Source: an uncultured Selenomonadales bacterium
GTDB lineage: Bacteria; Bacillota; Negativicutes; Selenomonadales; Selenomonadaceae
NCBI GenBank assembly: GCA_937915725.1
Contig: CALGGV010000098.1
Coordinates: 1-32,032, forward strand
Length of the DNA: 32,032 nucleotides
Reading direction: 5' to 3'
Shown: piece after piece, positions 1 through 7,145 of the stretch
Position numbering within the stretch: the stretch's first letter is position 1
Layout of the letters: every line of letters begins with the position of its first letter
Notes under the pieces: generated by a model
Database searches by the model: none
Seen by the model: only the letters and a program-made list of their open reading frames with translations
Told to the model about the DNA's origin: nothing
Translations under genes and position numbers: made by a program

Positions 1-17
1 ATTTTCATAAATATTTT

Positions 18-644
18 TTAGTTAAAAGATTTCGTGAAGTACAAAATATAAATCGCAGTCAAAGTAAAATATGGACCGTAAGCAAAATAACTTTGTCTAT
101 CTTTTTGTTTAGTCAAAATCATTATGAGAGCAACCGCGCCGCCCAAAATGCATGCCTTAATTACAACGTCCAACAAAATTGCACTGCCGAGCCAAAGTCC
201 CAATACAAAAACTAATTTGACATCGCCGCCGCCTATTCCGCCTTTCGTAACTGTTGAAATTAGGAAAAAAATTCCGCCGCCAATTACCGCCGCCAAAATT
301 CTGTCAACAATCGGTAAATTTAAATGTATCGCCGCCAAAATTCCCAAAATTGCAAGCGGCTTTAACATTTTGTCGAAAATTACGTACTGCTCAAAATCCG
401 TGAAAGTTATCAGCGACAGGAAAAAAATTATCGCCGTCAAGTAAAAAAACAGCGGCATTGACACTTCAGAAAAATTGAAAATGTTCACAAACAAAATTAA
501 CGCCAGTAACGGCTTGCGAAATTTTGAACGGCTTGCAATTTCATTTGGAAAAGTCAACGGTGCGTTTGGTTGTCGGTACAGTGAATCAATCCAGCGTGAG
601 CCGTAAATTGTCAACACTGCACTTAAAATTATTGCGATTAACAT
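18..644 (-). CDS. A24-family prepilin peptidase (short form)
   Basis: Membrane aspartic peptidase that would cleave the leader of type IV prepilins or pseudopilins at the inner face of the membrane. The 208-residue protein is almost entirely hydrophobic, with about six or seven membrane segments. The two catalytic aspartates of the A24 family are visible: D83 in FTDFEQYVIFD and D141 in the GGGD motif (138-141). The AYGPY motif near residue 188 is also typical of the family. The N-terminal cysteine-rich methyltransferase domain of classical PilD/ComC is absent, so it resembles the short CpaA/TadV type or a methylation-free form. The ATG is preceded by AAGGAG and overlaps the end of the upstream macrodomain gene by 7 bases, so the two are translationally coupled. 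No pilin gene is in the window. Confidence 0.85.
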   Translation of the reverse strand: MLIAIILSAVLTIYGSRWIDSLYRQPNAPLTFPNEIASRSKFRKPLLALILFVNIFNFSEVSMPLFFYLTAIIFFLSLITFTDFEQYVIFDKMLKPLAILGILAAIHLNLPIVDRILAAVIGGGIFFLISTVTKGGIGGGDVKLVFVLGLWLGSAILLDVVIKACILGGAVALIMILTKQKDRQSYFAYGPYFTLTAIYILYFTKSFN

Positions 645-1399
645 AAAAGCTCCTTGTAAATTTCGGCGTCAAGATTTTTGAAAACGTTAAACACCACGCA
701 CAAATTATTTTGCTCCAAAAACTTTTTGACGGTTGCAACGGCAATTTCGGCGGCGCGTTTATTTGGGAAGTGAAATTCGCCCGTCGAAATGCAACAAAAC
801 GCAATGCTTTTCAAATTTTTTTCGACTGCAAGTTTTAAGCAACTTTCGTAACACGACGCCAAAAGATTTTCTTCGGCGGGTGTAGGTTTTTCACCGTAAA
901 TTATCGGTCCGACAGTATGAATAACAAATTTGCAGGGCAGATTAAACGCGGGCGTAATTTTCGCCTTGCCGGTAGGCTCATTGCCGTTTGAAATTTTATT
1001 ACAGGCGTCGCGCAGTTGCAGACCGGCGGCAGAATGTATGGCGTTATCTATGCAGCCGTGCAAAGGTATGAAACATCCGAGCAACGCGGAATTTGCGGCG
1101 TTTACTATTGCATCGACTTCAAGGCGGGTAATATCGCCCTGCCAAATTTTTATATTTTTTGTAGCGTCAGGAATTTCTGAAATTTTTACAACGCCGCGCT
1201 CCAATTTTTCAGCCGTTAAAATTTCGTCCTGCAACTTCAAAAAATTTTCGTCAAGCGGCATTGGCGGGCGCACGTTCATTAACGCGCGTAAAAGTTTTCG
1301 CTGCGAATTTAAATTGTCGGGAATTTCGCCAATTTTTAAATCCGGCATTTCGGCTAAAAGTTGTGCGTTGAGTTTTTTTATTTTTGAAAGTTTATCCAT
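638..1399 (-). CDS. Zinc-dependent macrodomain protein (ADP-ribosyl hydrolase, SirTM-associated type)
   Basis: Predicted to remove ADP-ribose from proteins, the eraser partner of SirTM sirtuins. The 253-residue protein has an N-terminal helical extension (about 1-80) and a macrodomain (about 85-250). Visible motifs are QGDIT (87-91), the AIVNAAN loop (97-103), the zinc motif GCFIPLHGC with C109, H114 and C116, CIDNAIH (116-122) and ISTGEF (204-209). The Cys/His/Cys motif and the extension are features of the Zn-macro class encoded in SirTM operons of Firmicutes. A SirTM gene lies 2.7 kb upstream on the same strand (4130-4957), which supports the assignment. The ATG is one base after the stop of the MDR gene and has only a weak ribosome site, suggesting coupled translation. 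The substrate is unknown. Confidence 0.88.
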   Translation of the reverse strand: MDKLSKIKKLNAQLLAEMPDLKIGEIPDNLNSQRKLLRALMNVRPPMPLDENFLKLQDEILTAEKLERGVVKISEIPDATKNIKIWQGDITRLEVDAIVNAANSALLGCFIPLHGCIDNAIHSAAGLQLRDACNKISNGNEPTGKAKITPAFNLPCKFVIHTVGPIIYGEKPTPAEENLLASCYESCLKLAVEKNLKSIAFCCISTGEFHFPNKRAAEIAVATVKKFLEQNNLCVVFNVFKNLDAEIYKELLC

Positions 1400-1400
1400 T

Positions 1401-2351
1401 TTAAATTTTCACCACTATTTTACCGTTAATTTTTCCGCTGTCCTGTGCAATTAACGCCTCGCGCAGATTTTCAAATTCAAAAGTTTTTCCAATGCACGGA
1501 CGCAATTTATTTTCATTCATAAATTTAAAAATTTCGTCAACAACTTTTTGAGTGGGAGTGTTGCTGTAAAAGCCGGTAAGGTAAACGCCGTTGGGAATTG
1601 CGGTAATTGGGTCGAAATTATTCAGCAATTCGACTCCGCCCAAAATTCCCGTGCAACAAACAAACGCACTTTCGCCGGGCGTAACGGTTTTCAAAGTATC
1701 TTTCAAAACTTTTGGTCCGACTAAATCCAACGCCTTGTCAGCTGAAATTTTTCCTGTCAATTTACCGTCGTCCAAAATAATTTCGTCAGCGTCTTTCAGC
1801 AGGGGAAATTTATTTTCTTTGTGCGTAGTGGCGATAACTTTTGCGCCCAAAGTTTTTGCAATTTGAATAGCCGCGTAACCGAGCGCGCAGGTTGCACCGC
1901 GTATCAAAAGTGCGTCAGATTTTTTTAAGCGTAAACATTCAAAAAGACTTCCCCACGCCGTGTAATAAGTTTCGGGAATTGCGCCGAGTTCAGCCCAATC
2001 TAAATCAGTTTCAACTTTGAAAACGTGGTGTGCCGGTAAAAGTGCAAATTCGGCGTAACTGCCGTTAAAACTCCTGCCCATTCCGCCCATCATTGCAATA
2101 ACTTTATCGCCAATTTTAAAATCTGTGTCTGAAACGTCAGCAATTTCGCCCACGCACTCAATACCGGGTATGACGGGTTTTTGAATATAATTTTCCAAAA
2201 TTTCTTCACGGCGCAAAATTTGTTCAGAATGATTCAAGCCGAATGCACGCACTTTGACAAGTACCCAGCCGCTTTTAACTTTTGGAATTTCGCACTCGCT
2301 CAAAAAAATTTCTTCAGCCTTTGTAGGTTTATCAATAATTAATGCCTTCAA
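1401..2351 (-). CDS. Zinc-independent MDR oxidoreductase, quinone-oxidoreductase-like
   Basis: Probable NADPH-dependent reductase of the medium-chain dehydrogenase superfamily, quinone oxidoreductase/enoyl reductase branch. Visible are the N-terminal GroES-like half, the VIPGIECVGEI segment, GDKVIAMM, and the nucleotide-binding turn GATCALGYAAIQIAKTLGA (about residues 152-170). The Cys/His zinc ligands of alcohol dehydrogenases are not seen. I place the start at TTG 2351 (MKALIIDKP), because GGAG lies 9 bases before it and the protein then begins like its family; the frame stays open to 2366. It is followed after one base by the macrodomain gene. Oxidoreductases are known accessory genes of SirTM operons, so a redox role in the same response is plausible, but this is inference. 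Confidence 0.8.
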   Translation of the reverse strand: MKALIIDKPTKAEEIFLSECEIPKVKSGWVLVKVRAFGLNHSEQILRREEILENYIQKPVIPGIECVGEIADVSDTDFKIGDKVIAMMGGMGRSFNGSYAEFALLPAHHVFKVETDLDWAELGAIPETYYTAWGSLFECLRLKKSDALLIRGATCALGYAAIQIAKTLGAKVIATTHKENKFPLLKDADEIILDDGKLTGKISADKALDLVGPKVLKDTLKTVTPGESAFVCCTGILGGVELLNNFDPITAIPNGVYLTGFYSNTPTQKVVDEIFKFMNENKLRPCIGKTFEFENLREALIAQDSGKINGKIVVKI

Positions 2352-2427
2352 ATTTAACAACTCCAATCTTTGAAAATTACGAACGCGGCAATAAAGTTTA
2401 AATCTCTAAAAAATTCAACCGCGACAA

Positions 2428-3468
2428 CTATTCCGTTGCTTTTAAAGCAACCCAGCACTGTGGGTCTTCAGAATAGAAATTGCCGCTTGTACCGCTTGCA
2501 ACCGCCGGGCAACCTCTACACCACGCCAATAACTCGCACTTTGAACATTTTTTAAATTTGTCAAATTCCCGGTAACTTTCCATTTCGTTTAGCCAAATAT
2601 CGGCAAGGCGATTTTCAAAAACATTTCCAACTTTGCCGCTTAAAATTCTTCGACAAGCAAAAATATCGCCGTTCGGTAAAATCGTCAAGTGTGAATTGCC
2701 GCAGTTACAGCCGCAGTAAATTATATCTTTTTCGGCGTCCGCGGGAATTTTGAAAAGCCCTTCCTCAAATTCGTACAGCGTCCAAAGATGATCCTTGCGA
2801 TTGAAATAAGTTGTACAGCCTGCCGCCTCGTACTCGGTAAATTTTTTGTGACAAGTGTTAAGAAAATTTCTGTACTCAAGCGGCGCAATTCCTACAGATT
2901 TTTCATTGCTCGTCGGGCAATAACGCGCAAATGCAAAAACGTCAGCAACGTTAGCTACAACGTCAATCAACGCGGGAATTTCTGAAATATTTTGAGCTGA
3001 AACAGTTGACATAATCACCGCGCGAATACCGGCTTTTTTTAGCACGGGAATTTTTTCAAGCGTGCAATCGAAGGAGCCGGCTTTTCTGAAAAAATCGTGC
3101 GTTTCTTTCAAGCCGTCCAATGACATTTGATATTTTCTGCAACCGTAAAATTTTAACCTCGCGCAGGTTTTTTCGTCAAGATGAAACGGGTTGCCCAAAA
3201 TTGTAAATGGAAAATCTTTAGCCTTGAAAATTTCCAACAACTGCCAAAAATTTTCGTGAAGGATAGGGTCGCCGCCGGTAATGTAAAAGTGCGGCGTGCG
3301 GTTGAAAGTTTCGCAAAAGTCAAGGCAATTTTCAAGCGTCAAATTAATTTCACGCCACGTCATTTTGTCCAAAGTTTTATTGACGCACTCGGAAAAAATG
3401 TAGCAATGTTTACAGCGTTGGTCGCATTCGTCGGTTATGTGCCACTGAAAAGAAAAAGTCGGTTTCAT
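2428..3468 (-). CDS. Radical SAM/SPASM peptide maturase
   Basis: Predicted to modify the repeat peptide encoded directly upstream (3529-3687), probably by making Cys-derived thioether links through S-adenosylmethionine radical chemistry. The 346-residue protein has the radical SAM cluster motif C15-x3-C19-x2-C22 (CDQRCKHCY), the GGDP motif near residue 65, and a C-terminal SPASM region rich in Cys: C252, C254, C256, C272, C308, C311, C317, C320 and C338. This would bind auxiliary iron-sulfur clusters, as in other RiPP maturases. From memory, TIGRFAM/NCBIfam contains a radical SAM/SPASM family named for an 'ACGX system', which matches the ACG repeats of the neighbour; that should be verified. 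The start ATG follows GGTG and a hairpin that may lower its expression relative to the precursor. Confidence 0.9.
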   Translation of the reverse strand: MKPTFSFQWHITDECDQRCKHCYIFSECVNKTLDKMTWREINLTLENCLDFCETFNRTPHFYITGGDPILHENFWQLLEIFKAKDFPFTILGNPFHLDEKTCARLKFYGCRKYQMSLDGLKETHDFFRKAGSFDCTLEKIPVLKKAGIRAVIMSTVSAQNISEIPALIDVVANVADVFAFARYCPTSNEKSVGIAPLEYRNFLNTCHKKFTEYEAAGCTTYFNRKDHLWTLYEFEEGLFKIPADAEKDIIYCGCNCGNSHLTILPNGDIFACRRILSGKVGNVFENRLADIWLNEMESYREFDKFKKCSKCELLAWCRGCPAVASGTSGNFYSEDPQCWVALKATE

Positions 3469-3477
3469 AATTTCACC

Positions 3478-3505
3478 AAAAAAATAACGCGGCTTTTGTA
3501 CCGCG
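3478..3505 (-). terminator. Hairpin plus T-run between precursor and maturase (attenuator candidate)
   Basis: On the minus strand the sequence forms a CGCGG/CCGCG stem with an 8-base loop, followed by TTATTTTTTT. It lies 24 bases after the precursor stop and ends about 10 bases before the maturase start. A leaky terminator here would give much more precursor than enzyme, a common arrangement in RiPP operons. The structure is seen; the leaky behaviour is inferred. Confidence 0.6.
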
Positions 3506-3528
3506 CCAAAATTTAAAAATTTTAAAAA

Positions 3529-3687
3529 TTACTTATCGCCGGAGCCGCAAGCCGTGCCTTTGTCGCCGCTTCCGCAAGCTGTACCTTTATCACCGGAACC
3601 GCAAGCAGAACCTTTATCTCCACTGCCGCAAGCCGTACCGTTTGAATTTTTGTTTTTGTTCCAGTCATTCAAATTTGAAAGTGCCAT
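3529..3687 (-). CDS. RiPP precursor peptide with four ACGSGDK repeats
   Basis: A 52-residue peptide made of a 17-residue leader-like part (MALSNLNDWNKNKNSNG) and four perfect core units. Each core unit contains ACGSGDK, spaced by GS or GT, giving Cys at 20, 29, 38 and 47. Each Cys is followed three residues later by Asp (C-G-S-G-D). The Cys-X3-Asp spacing is the one crosslinked by the freyrasin/ranthipeptide maturase PapB (established for that system), so Cys-Asp thioethers are a reasonable prediction here. The start has a strong AAGGAGG site 9 bases upstream, and the promoter at 3716-3744 drives it. The radical SAM/SPASM gene follows on the same strand after an attenuator-like hairpin. No dedicated protease or exporter is adjacent, so export and the mature form are unknown. 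Confidence 0.88.
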   Translation of the reverse strand: MALSNLNDWNKNKNSNGTACGSGDKGSACGSGDKGTACGSGDKGTACGSGDK

Positions 3688-3715
3688 AATTTTTTGCCTC
3701 CTTAGATTTTTTATA

Positions 3716-3744
3716 ATTGTAACTAAATTGTTTGCCGCTGTCTA
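3716..3744 (-). promoter_or_regulatory. Promoter of the RiPP precursor
   Basis: On the minus strand TAGACA (3739-3744) and TACAAT (3716-3721) are separated by exactly 17 bases, each 5/6 to consensus. The expected start of transcription is about 20 bases before the precursor ATG, leaving room for the AAGGAGG site. Confidence 0.65.
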
Positions 3745-3763
3745 TAAGTACATTTTTTTTAAC

Positions 3764-3792
3764 TTGAGAGCGTCGCGCAGAAAATTTATAAT
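3764..3792 (+). promoter_or_regulatory. Divergent promoter of the HxlR-type regulator
   Basis: TTGAGA (3764-3769), a 17-base spacer and a perfect TATAAT (3787-3792) lie upstream of the regulator ATG at 3814. The -35 boxes of this and the opposing precursor promoter are only 19 bases apart, with a weak AAGT/ACTT inverted pair (3746-3749, 3762-3765) between them. A regulator bound here could control both directions. Confidence 0.65.
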
Positions 3793-3813
3793 TTACAAAA
3801 AGAAGGTGTTCAA

Positions 3814-4155
3814 ATGCTTACAAAAAAAGAATTGCCGGATTGTCCCGTTGCCACAACTTTGCAACTTCTCAACAGCAAATGGAAGGTTTATATTTTACAA
3901 AGATTATTGGTAAAACCCTGCAGATTTAACGAAATTAAAAATTCAATCGCCGGAATAAGTCAAAATGCTTTAACAGAAAATTTGCGGCAAATGGAAGAAG
4001 ACGGAATTATTTTGCGGCAAGATAACGGTACTTTTCCGCGGCGCGTTGAATATTCACTTTCAGAATTGGGAAAAATGATGTTGCCAATTATTCAATCTTT
4101 GCATGAGTTCGGGACGAAGTACAAGCAAATTAAATCAGTGCAAGAAAATCTTTAA
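3814..4155 (+). CDS. HxlR-family winged-helix transcriptional regulator
   Basis: DNA-binding regulator of 113 residues, the usual length for HxlR proteins. The family pattern is clear: C10-P-V near the N-terminus, LLNSKWKVYIL (18-28), the recognition region ISQNALTENLRQMEEDGII and the wing RRVEYSLSELG. HxlR proteins often sense reactive electrophiles or redox state through N-terminal cysteines, and C10 is present, but sensing here is inference. It is transcribed divergently from the RiPP precursor and probably controls that promoter. Its 3' end overlaps the 3' end of the convergent sirtuin gene by 26 bases. The start has AAGGTG 6 bases upstream. Confidence 0.88.
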   Translation: MLTKKELPDCPVATTLQLLNSKWKVYILQRLLVKPCRFNEIKNSIAGISQNALTENLRQMEEDGIILRQDNGTFPRRVEYSLSELGKMMLPIIQSLHEFGTKYKQIKSVQENL

Positions 4156-4957
4156 TATCGGCGTCAATCAAGAAACTTTGCGCGGCAATTTCTTTAGGAG
4201 CAACAGCCTCACCTTTGTTGACGCAAATATAACGCGCCTTGGGATTTTCGGCGGTAAAATTCCAGAAAGGATATTTGATAATACCGGGCGTGTTGCCGCC
4301 GACGCCCAATTCAAGGTAAACAATTTCATCAAGCAAATATTTCTGTAAAAATTCTTGATAACGCGCGGAGGCGGCGTGCCAGCCTTCGTCTTCAACAAAT
4401 TTATCGTCGGAGCGAAGGTTAAGCGTCATAAATTCGCCGCATTTTGGACAGCGCGGAAAAAGTTCTTCGGGGACTTCCATATTTTTTTGCGCATTAATCA
4501 TTTTTCTAACAATTTCTTCATTGTCGTAAGTTTTATTGTGACATGGGGTAGGGCATTGAAACAAGCCGTAATCGCCCTGCGTGTAGAAAAGTTTTTGCTT
4601 ATCGAATCCATTATTTTGGAAAAGGTGGTCAACATTTGTTGTCAATACGAAATAAATTTTATCCTTGACAATTTCCAAAAGTTTTTTATGAAGTTCGCTT
4701 GGCGGCTGATCATAACGGTTAATAACAATATTTCTACTCCAAAAAGCCCAAAATTCGCCGGCTGTCGGGTAGGGATAAAAGCCGCCGCTGTACATATCCT
4801 GAAAACCGTATTGATCTTCAAAATCGGCAAAATTTTTTTCAAAACGCTCGCCGGAATAAGTGTAACCTGCCGCCGTTGAAAAGCCCGCGCCCGCGCCTAT
4901 CAAAATTATTTTGGCGTCGCGCAGGATTTTTGCGGCTTGATAAGTTTTGGCGTCCAT
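4130..4957 (-). CDS. SirTM-type sirtuin (class M protein ADP-ribosyltransferase)
   Basis: Predicted NAD-dependent protein ADP-ribosyltransferase of the SirTM class, which in studied bacteria modifies lipoylated GcvH-L and is reversed by a linked macrodomain. The 275 residues show GAGAGFSTAAG (21-31), TTNVD (106-110) and TQGDYG (126-131). The catalytic histidine of deacetylase sirtuins is Gln here (Q127), 19 residues after N108; the same N/Q spacing is reported for the streptococcal enzyme. Zinc ligands C135, C139, C170 and C173 are present. The start has AAGGAG 9 bases upstream and a possible extended -10 (TGTTATAAT on the minus strand, 4979-4987). The matching Zn-macro gene is 2.7 kb downstream on the same strand. 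No GcvH-L or lipoate ligase gene is in the window, so the target could be different or encoded elsewhere. Confidence 0.9.
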   Translation of the reverse strand: MDAKTYQAAKILRDAKIILIGAGAGFSTAAGYTYSGERFEKNFADFEDQYGFQDMYSGGFYPYPTAGEFWAFWSRNIVINRYDQPPSELHKKLLEIVKDKIYFVLTTNVDHLFQNNGFDKQKLFYTQGDYGLFQCPTPCHNKTYDNEEIVRKMINAQKNMEVPEELFPRCPKCGEFMTLNLRSDDKFVEDEGWHAASARYQEFLQKYLLDEIVYLELGVGGNTPGIIKYPFWNFTAENPKARYICVNKGEAVAPKEIAAQSFLIDADIKDFLALI

Positions 4958-5412
4958 TGTACCAACTCCTTTTTAAAAATTATAACATTTTTTCGCAATA
5001 AAAAAAGCGGCGTTTATTCCATCACCCCCAATTTTTTAATTTTTATTTTGCCGAATTAATATATTCATTCTAAAATTTTTTCTATAGAATTTGAAAAAAT
5101 GATAGTCACGGGCTTGCATCGCGGTTTAAGTTTATCTAAAATAGCCCACGCTGTTACAATACCTTGACAAAATTATAACACTTGAACAGTAGCGGCGGTG
5201 ATAGTAAAATTCAAATTGAACATTTCATTGGCACTAACAAGAGCTGGATAAAGCAACAGGCAAAATTTCTGTCTTTATCCGAATTTTTCGTTTAATGAGG
5301 AAAATCTTTTTGCGTAGCTTTTTCAATGATATTTGCCCAAAAATTGTAAAGGATTTTTTTATTAAAGTGTCAAATTGTACACCGGAAAATTTTAAAAATT
5401 GAAGGTGACTCA
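4958..5412. other. 455-bp intergenic stretch with decayed sequence
   Basis: No intact gene is seen. At about 5090-5170 the plus strand reads like a short helix-turn-helix segment (GLHRGLSLSKIAHAV), as at the start of IS30-type transposases, followed quickly by stops. That may be a transposase relic but is too short to be sure. A hairpin sits at 5246-5280. Close to the following gene, at about 5367-5382, is an imperfect 16-base palindrome with GTGT/ACAC ends. The stretch marks a boundary between the SirTM/RiPP region and the DUF262 pair. Confidence 0.4.
5246..5280 (+). terminator. Hairpin, possible terminator or relic stem
   Basis: GGATAAAG (5246-5253) pairs perfectly with CTTTATCC (5273-5280), and an inner CAG/CTG pair extends it. 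An AT-rich run (GAATTTTTCGTTT) follows. No gene ends just upstream, so its role as a terminator is uncertain. Confidence 0.35.
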
Positions 5413-7134
5413 ATGGCAAAACTTATCACACTTTTGGTTAATGAAATTTCAGGAAAATTTTTTGTGCCGAATTATCAACGCGGTTATCGCTGGACAACAA
5501 AGGAAGTAACGCGCCTTTTGGACGATATTTATAATTTGAAAGGCGAGAGCGGGCAACCTTCAGATAATTATTGTCTTCAGCCTATCGTTGTAAAAAAATC
5601 CGGCGAAAATATTTTTGAAGTTATCGACGGACAACAACGCCTTACAACTTTATTTTTGATTTATAATTATATGCACAAAAACAGCGGCGGCTTTATTGAG
5701 GCTCCAAAATTTTCTTTGAACTACGAAACACGCCCAAAATCTTCAACTTTCCTTGAAAATATAGATTTAACTCAAGCTGACAGCAACATAGATTTTTATT
5801 TTATGGCGAACGCCTACAAAAAAATTGAAAATTGGTTTATTTCAAAAGGCGAAAAATCCGTAATTATGCCAAATATGAAAACCTTGTTGGCTGAAAACGT
5901 CAAAATTATTTGGTACGAAGTGGACGACACGGAAGACGGCGCGGCACTTTTTCAAAGGCTAAATATCGGCAAAATTTTTTTGACAAATGCCGAACTTGTC
6001 AAAGCAATGTTTCTTAGTCGCAGTAATGAAAATATCGACGAACGCAAACAACTTGAAATTGCGTTGCAGTGGGATAATCTTGAAAAAGAATTGCATAACA
6101 ATTCACTTTGGTATTTTTTGACAAACACTGCGCCGGAAAATTATCAAACGCGAATTGATTTAATTTTGGATTTAATCGCCGGCAAAAAGGATAACGACCA
6201 CGACGAGTATTTTACATTTTTTTATTTTGATAAACTTCGACAAAATCAAAATCTGATTGACATTTGGGAAAAGAAAATTCGCCAAACTTTTTTGTTGCTG
6301 AAAGATTGGTATGAATACCTTGATTTTTATCACAAAATCGGTTATTTAATTTCTTCCGGCTACAAAAATCTTGCCGAAATTTACAACGAGTCAAAAGAAA
6401 AAACTACCAGTAATTTTACGGCGCGGCTTGATGAACTGATTAAAGAAAGTATCAAGCCGGAAACCGGCAAAACTTATTCAGATTGGACTTACACAGATGA
6501 TAGAGAAAAAATTCAGCGGCTGTTGTTTTTGTTTAATGTTGAAACTGCGCGAAAAAGTGCTAAAGGTACAATGGCGCATTGGTTTTCTTTCAACAAATTC
6601 AAGTACGGCAAAAATAAAGAAAATTCGTGGAGTTTGGAACATATCCACGCAATAAAATCTGAATTAAAATCTAATCAAAATATTTGGCGGAGCTGGCTTG
6701 AATTGCACAGAGAATTTCTTGACGAACAATCCAAAGAAAATTCTGCACTTGTAGAAAAAATTGACAAACTTTTGAGGCTTAAAGATTTTTCCCATGACAG
6801 ATTTGAAAAGTTGCAGGAAGAAATTTTGAAAAATTTTCCCGAAGATAAAAATATTGAGGCGCATATAAATTCCATTGCGAATCTTGCCTTGATTCAGTGT
6901 AGCGAAAATTCCGCGCTGGGCAACGCCGCCTTTGATGTTAAGCGAAATAAAATTATTTCTATGGCTAACAACGGCGAATTTGTCCCGCTCTGTACAAAGA
7001 GAGTTTTTTTGAAGTACTACACAAAATCCGAAAAAAATCAGATTCATTATTGGTCGTTGCAGGATATGAAGGCATATATTGCGGCGATTAATGACGCGCT
7101 GAAAAATTATTTGTCGACGCCTATTGAACTTTAG
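5413..7134 (+). CDS. DUF262/DUF1524 (GmrSD-type) protein, first of a pair
   Basis: A 573-residue protein with the GmrS-like DUF262 domain at the N-terminus and a DUF1524-like region at the C-terminus. YQRGYRW (21-27) and DGQQRLTTLF (72-81) are the ParB/Srx-like nucleotide-binding motifs of DUF262. The C-terminal part contains SLEHIHAIKSE near residue 410, which corresponds to the EHI motif of DUF1524 nucleases. The related GmrSD enzymes are type IV restriction systems that attack DNA with modified bases, and SspE of phosphorothioate systems shares the architecture. Anti-phage function is therefore likely, but the trigger is unknown. The start has AAGGTG 7 bases before ATG. The second DUF262 gene begins 11 bases after the stop, so the two form an operon. 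Confidence 0.82.
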   Translation: MAKLITLLVNEISGKFFVPNYQRGYRWTTKEVTRLLDDIYNLKGESGQPSDNYCLQPIVVKKSGENIFEVIDGQQRLTTLFLIYNYMHKNSGGFIEAPKFSLNYETRPKSSTFLENIDLTQADSNIDFYFMANAYKKIENWFISKGEKSVIMPNMKTLLAENVKIIWYEVDDTEDGAALFQRLNIGKIFLTNAELVKAMFLSRSNENIDERKQLEIALQWDNLEKELHNNSLWYFLTNTAPENYQTRIDLILDLIAGKKDNDHDEYFTFFYFDKLRQNQNLIDIWEKKIRQTFLLLKDWYEYLDFYHKIGYLISSGYKNLAEIYNESKEKTTSNFTARLDELIKESIKPETGKTYSDWTYTDDREKIQRLLFLFNVETARKSAKGTMAHWFSFNKFKYGKNKENSWSLEHIHAIKSELKSNQNIWRSWLELHREFLDEQSKENSALVEKIDKLLRLKDFSHDRFEKLQEEILKNFPEDKNIEAHINSIANLALIQCSENSALGNAAFDVKRNKIISMANNGEFVPLCTKRVFLKYYTKSEKNQIHYWSLQDMKAYIAAINDALKNYLSTPIEL

Positions 7135-7145
7135 GGGGTGATATT

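Noticed and set aside
124..1454. Plus-strand open frames opposite the prepilin peptidase and macrodomain genes
   Set aside because: They are mirror frames of clear minus-strand genes with family motifs and have no ribosome sites.
2434..2451. Inverted repeat GTTGCTTT/AAAGCAAC as terminator of the radical SAM gene
   Set aside because: It lies inside the last codons of the gene, is AT-rich and has no T-run after it.
5090..5170. IS30-type transposase gene
   Set aside because: Only about 20 residues look like the N-terminal helix-turn-helix; stops follow at once and no inverted ends or catalytic residues are seen.
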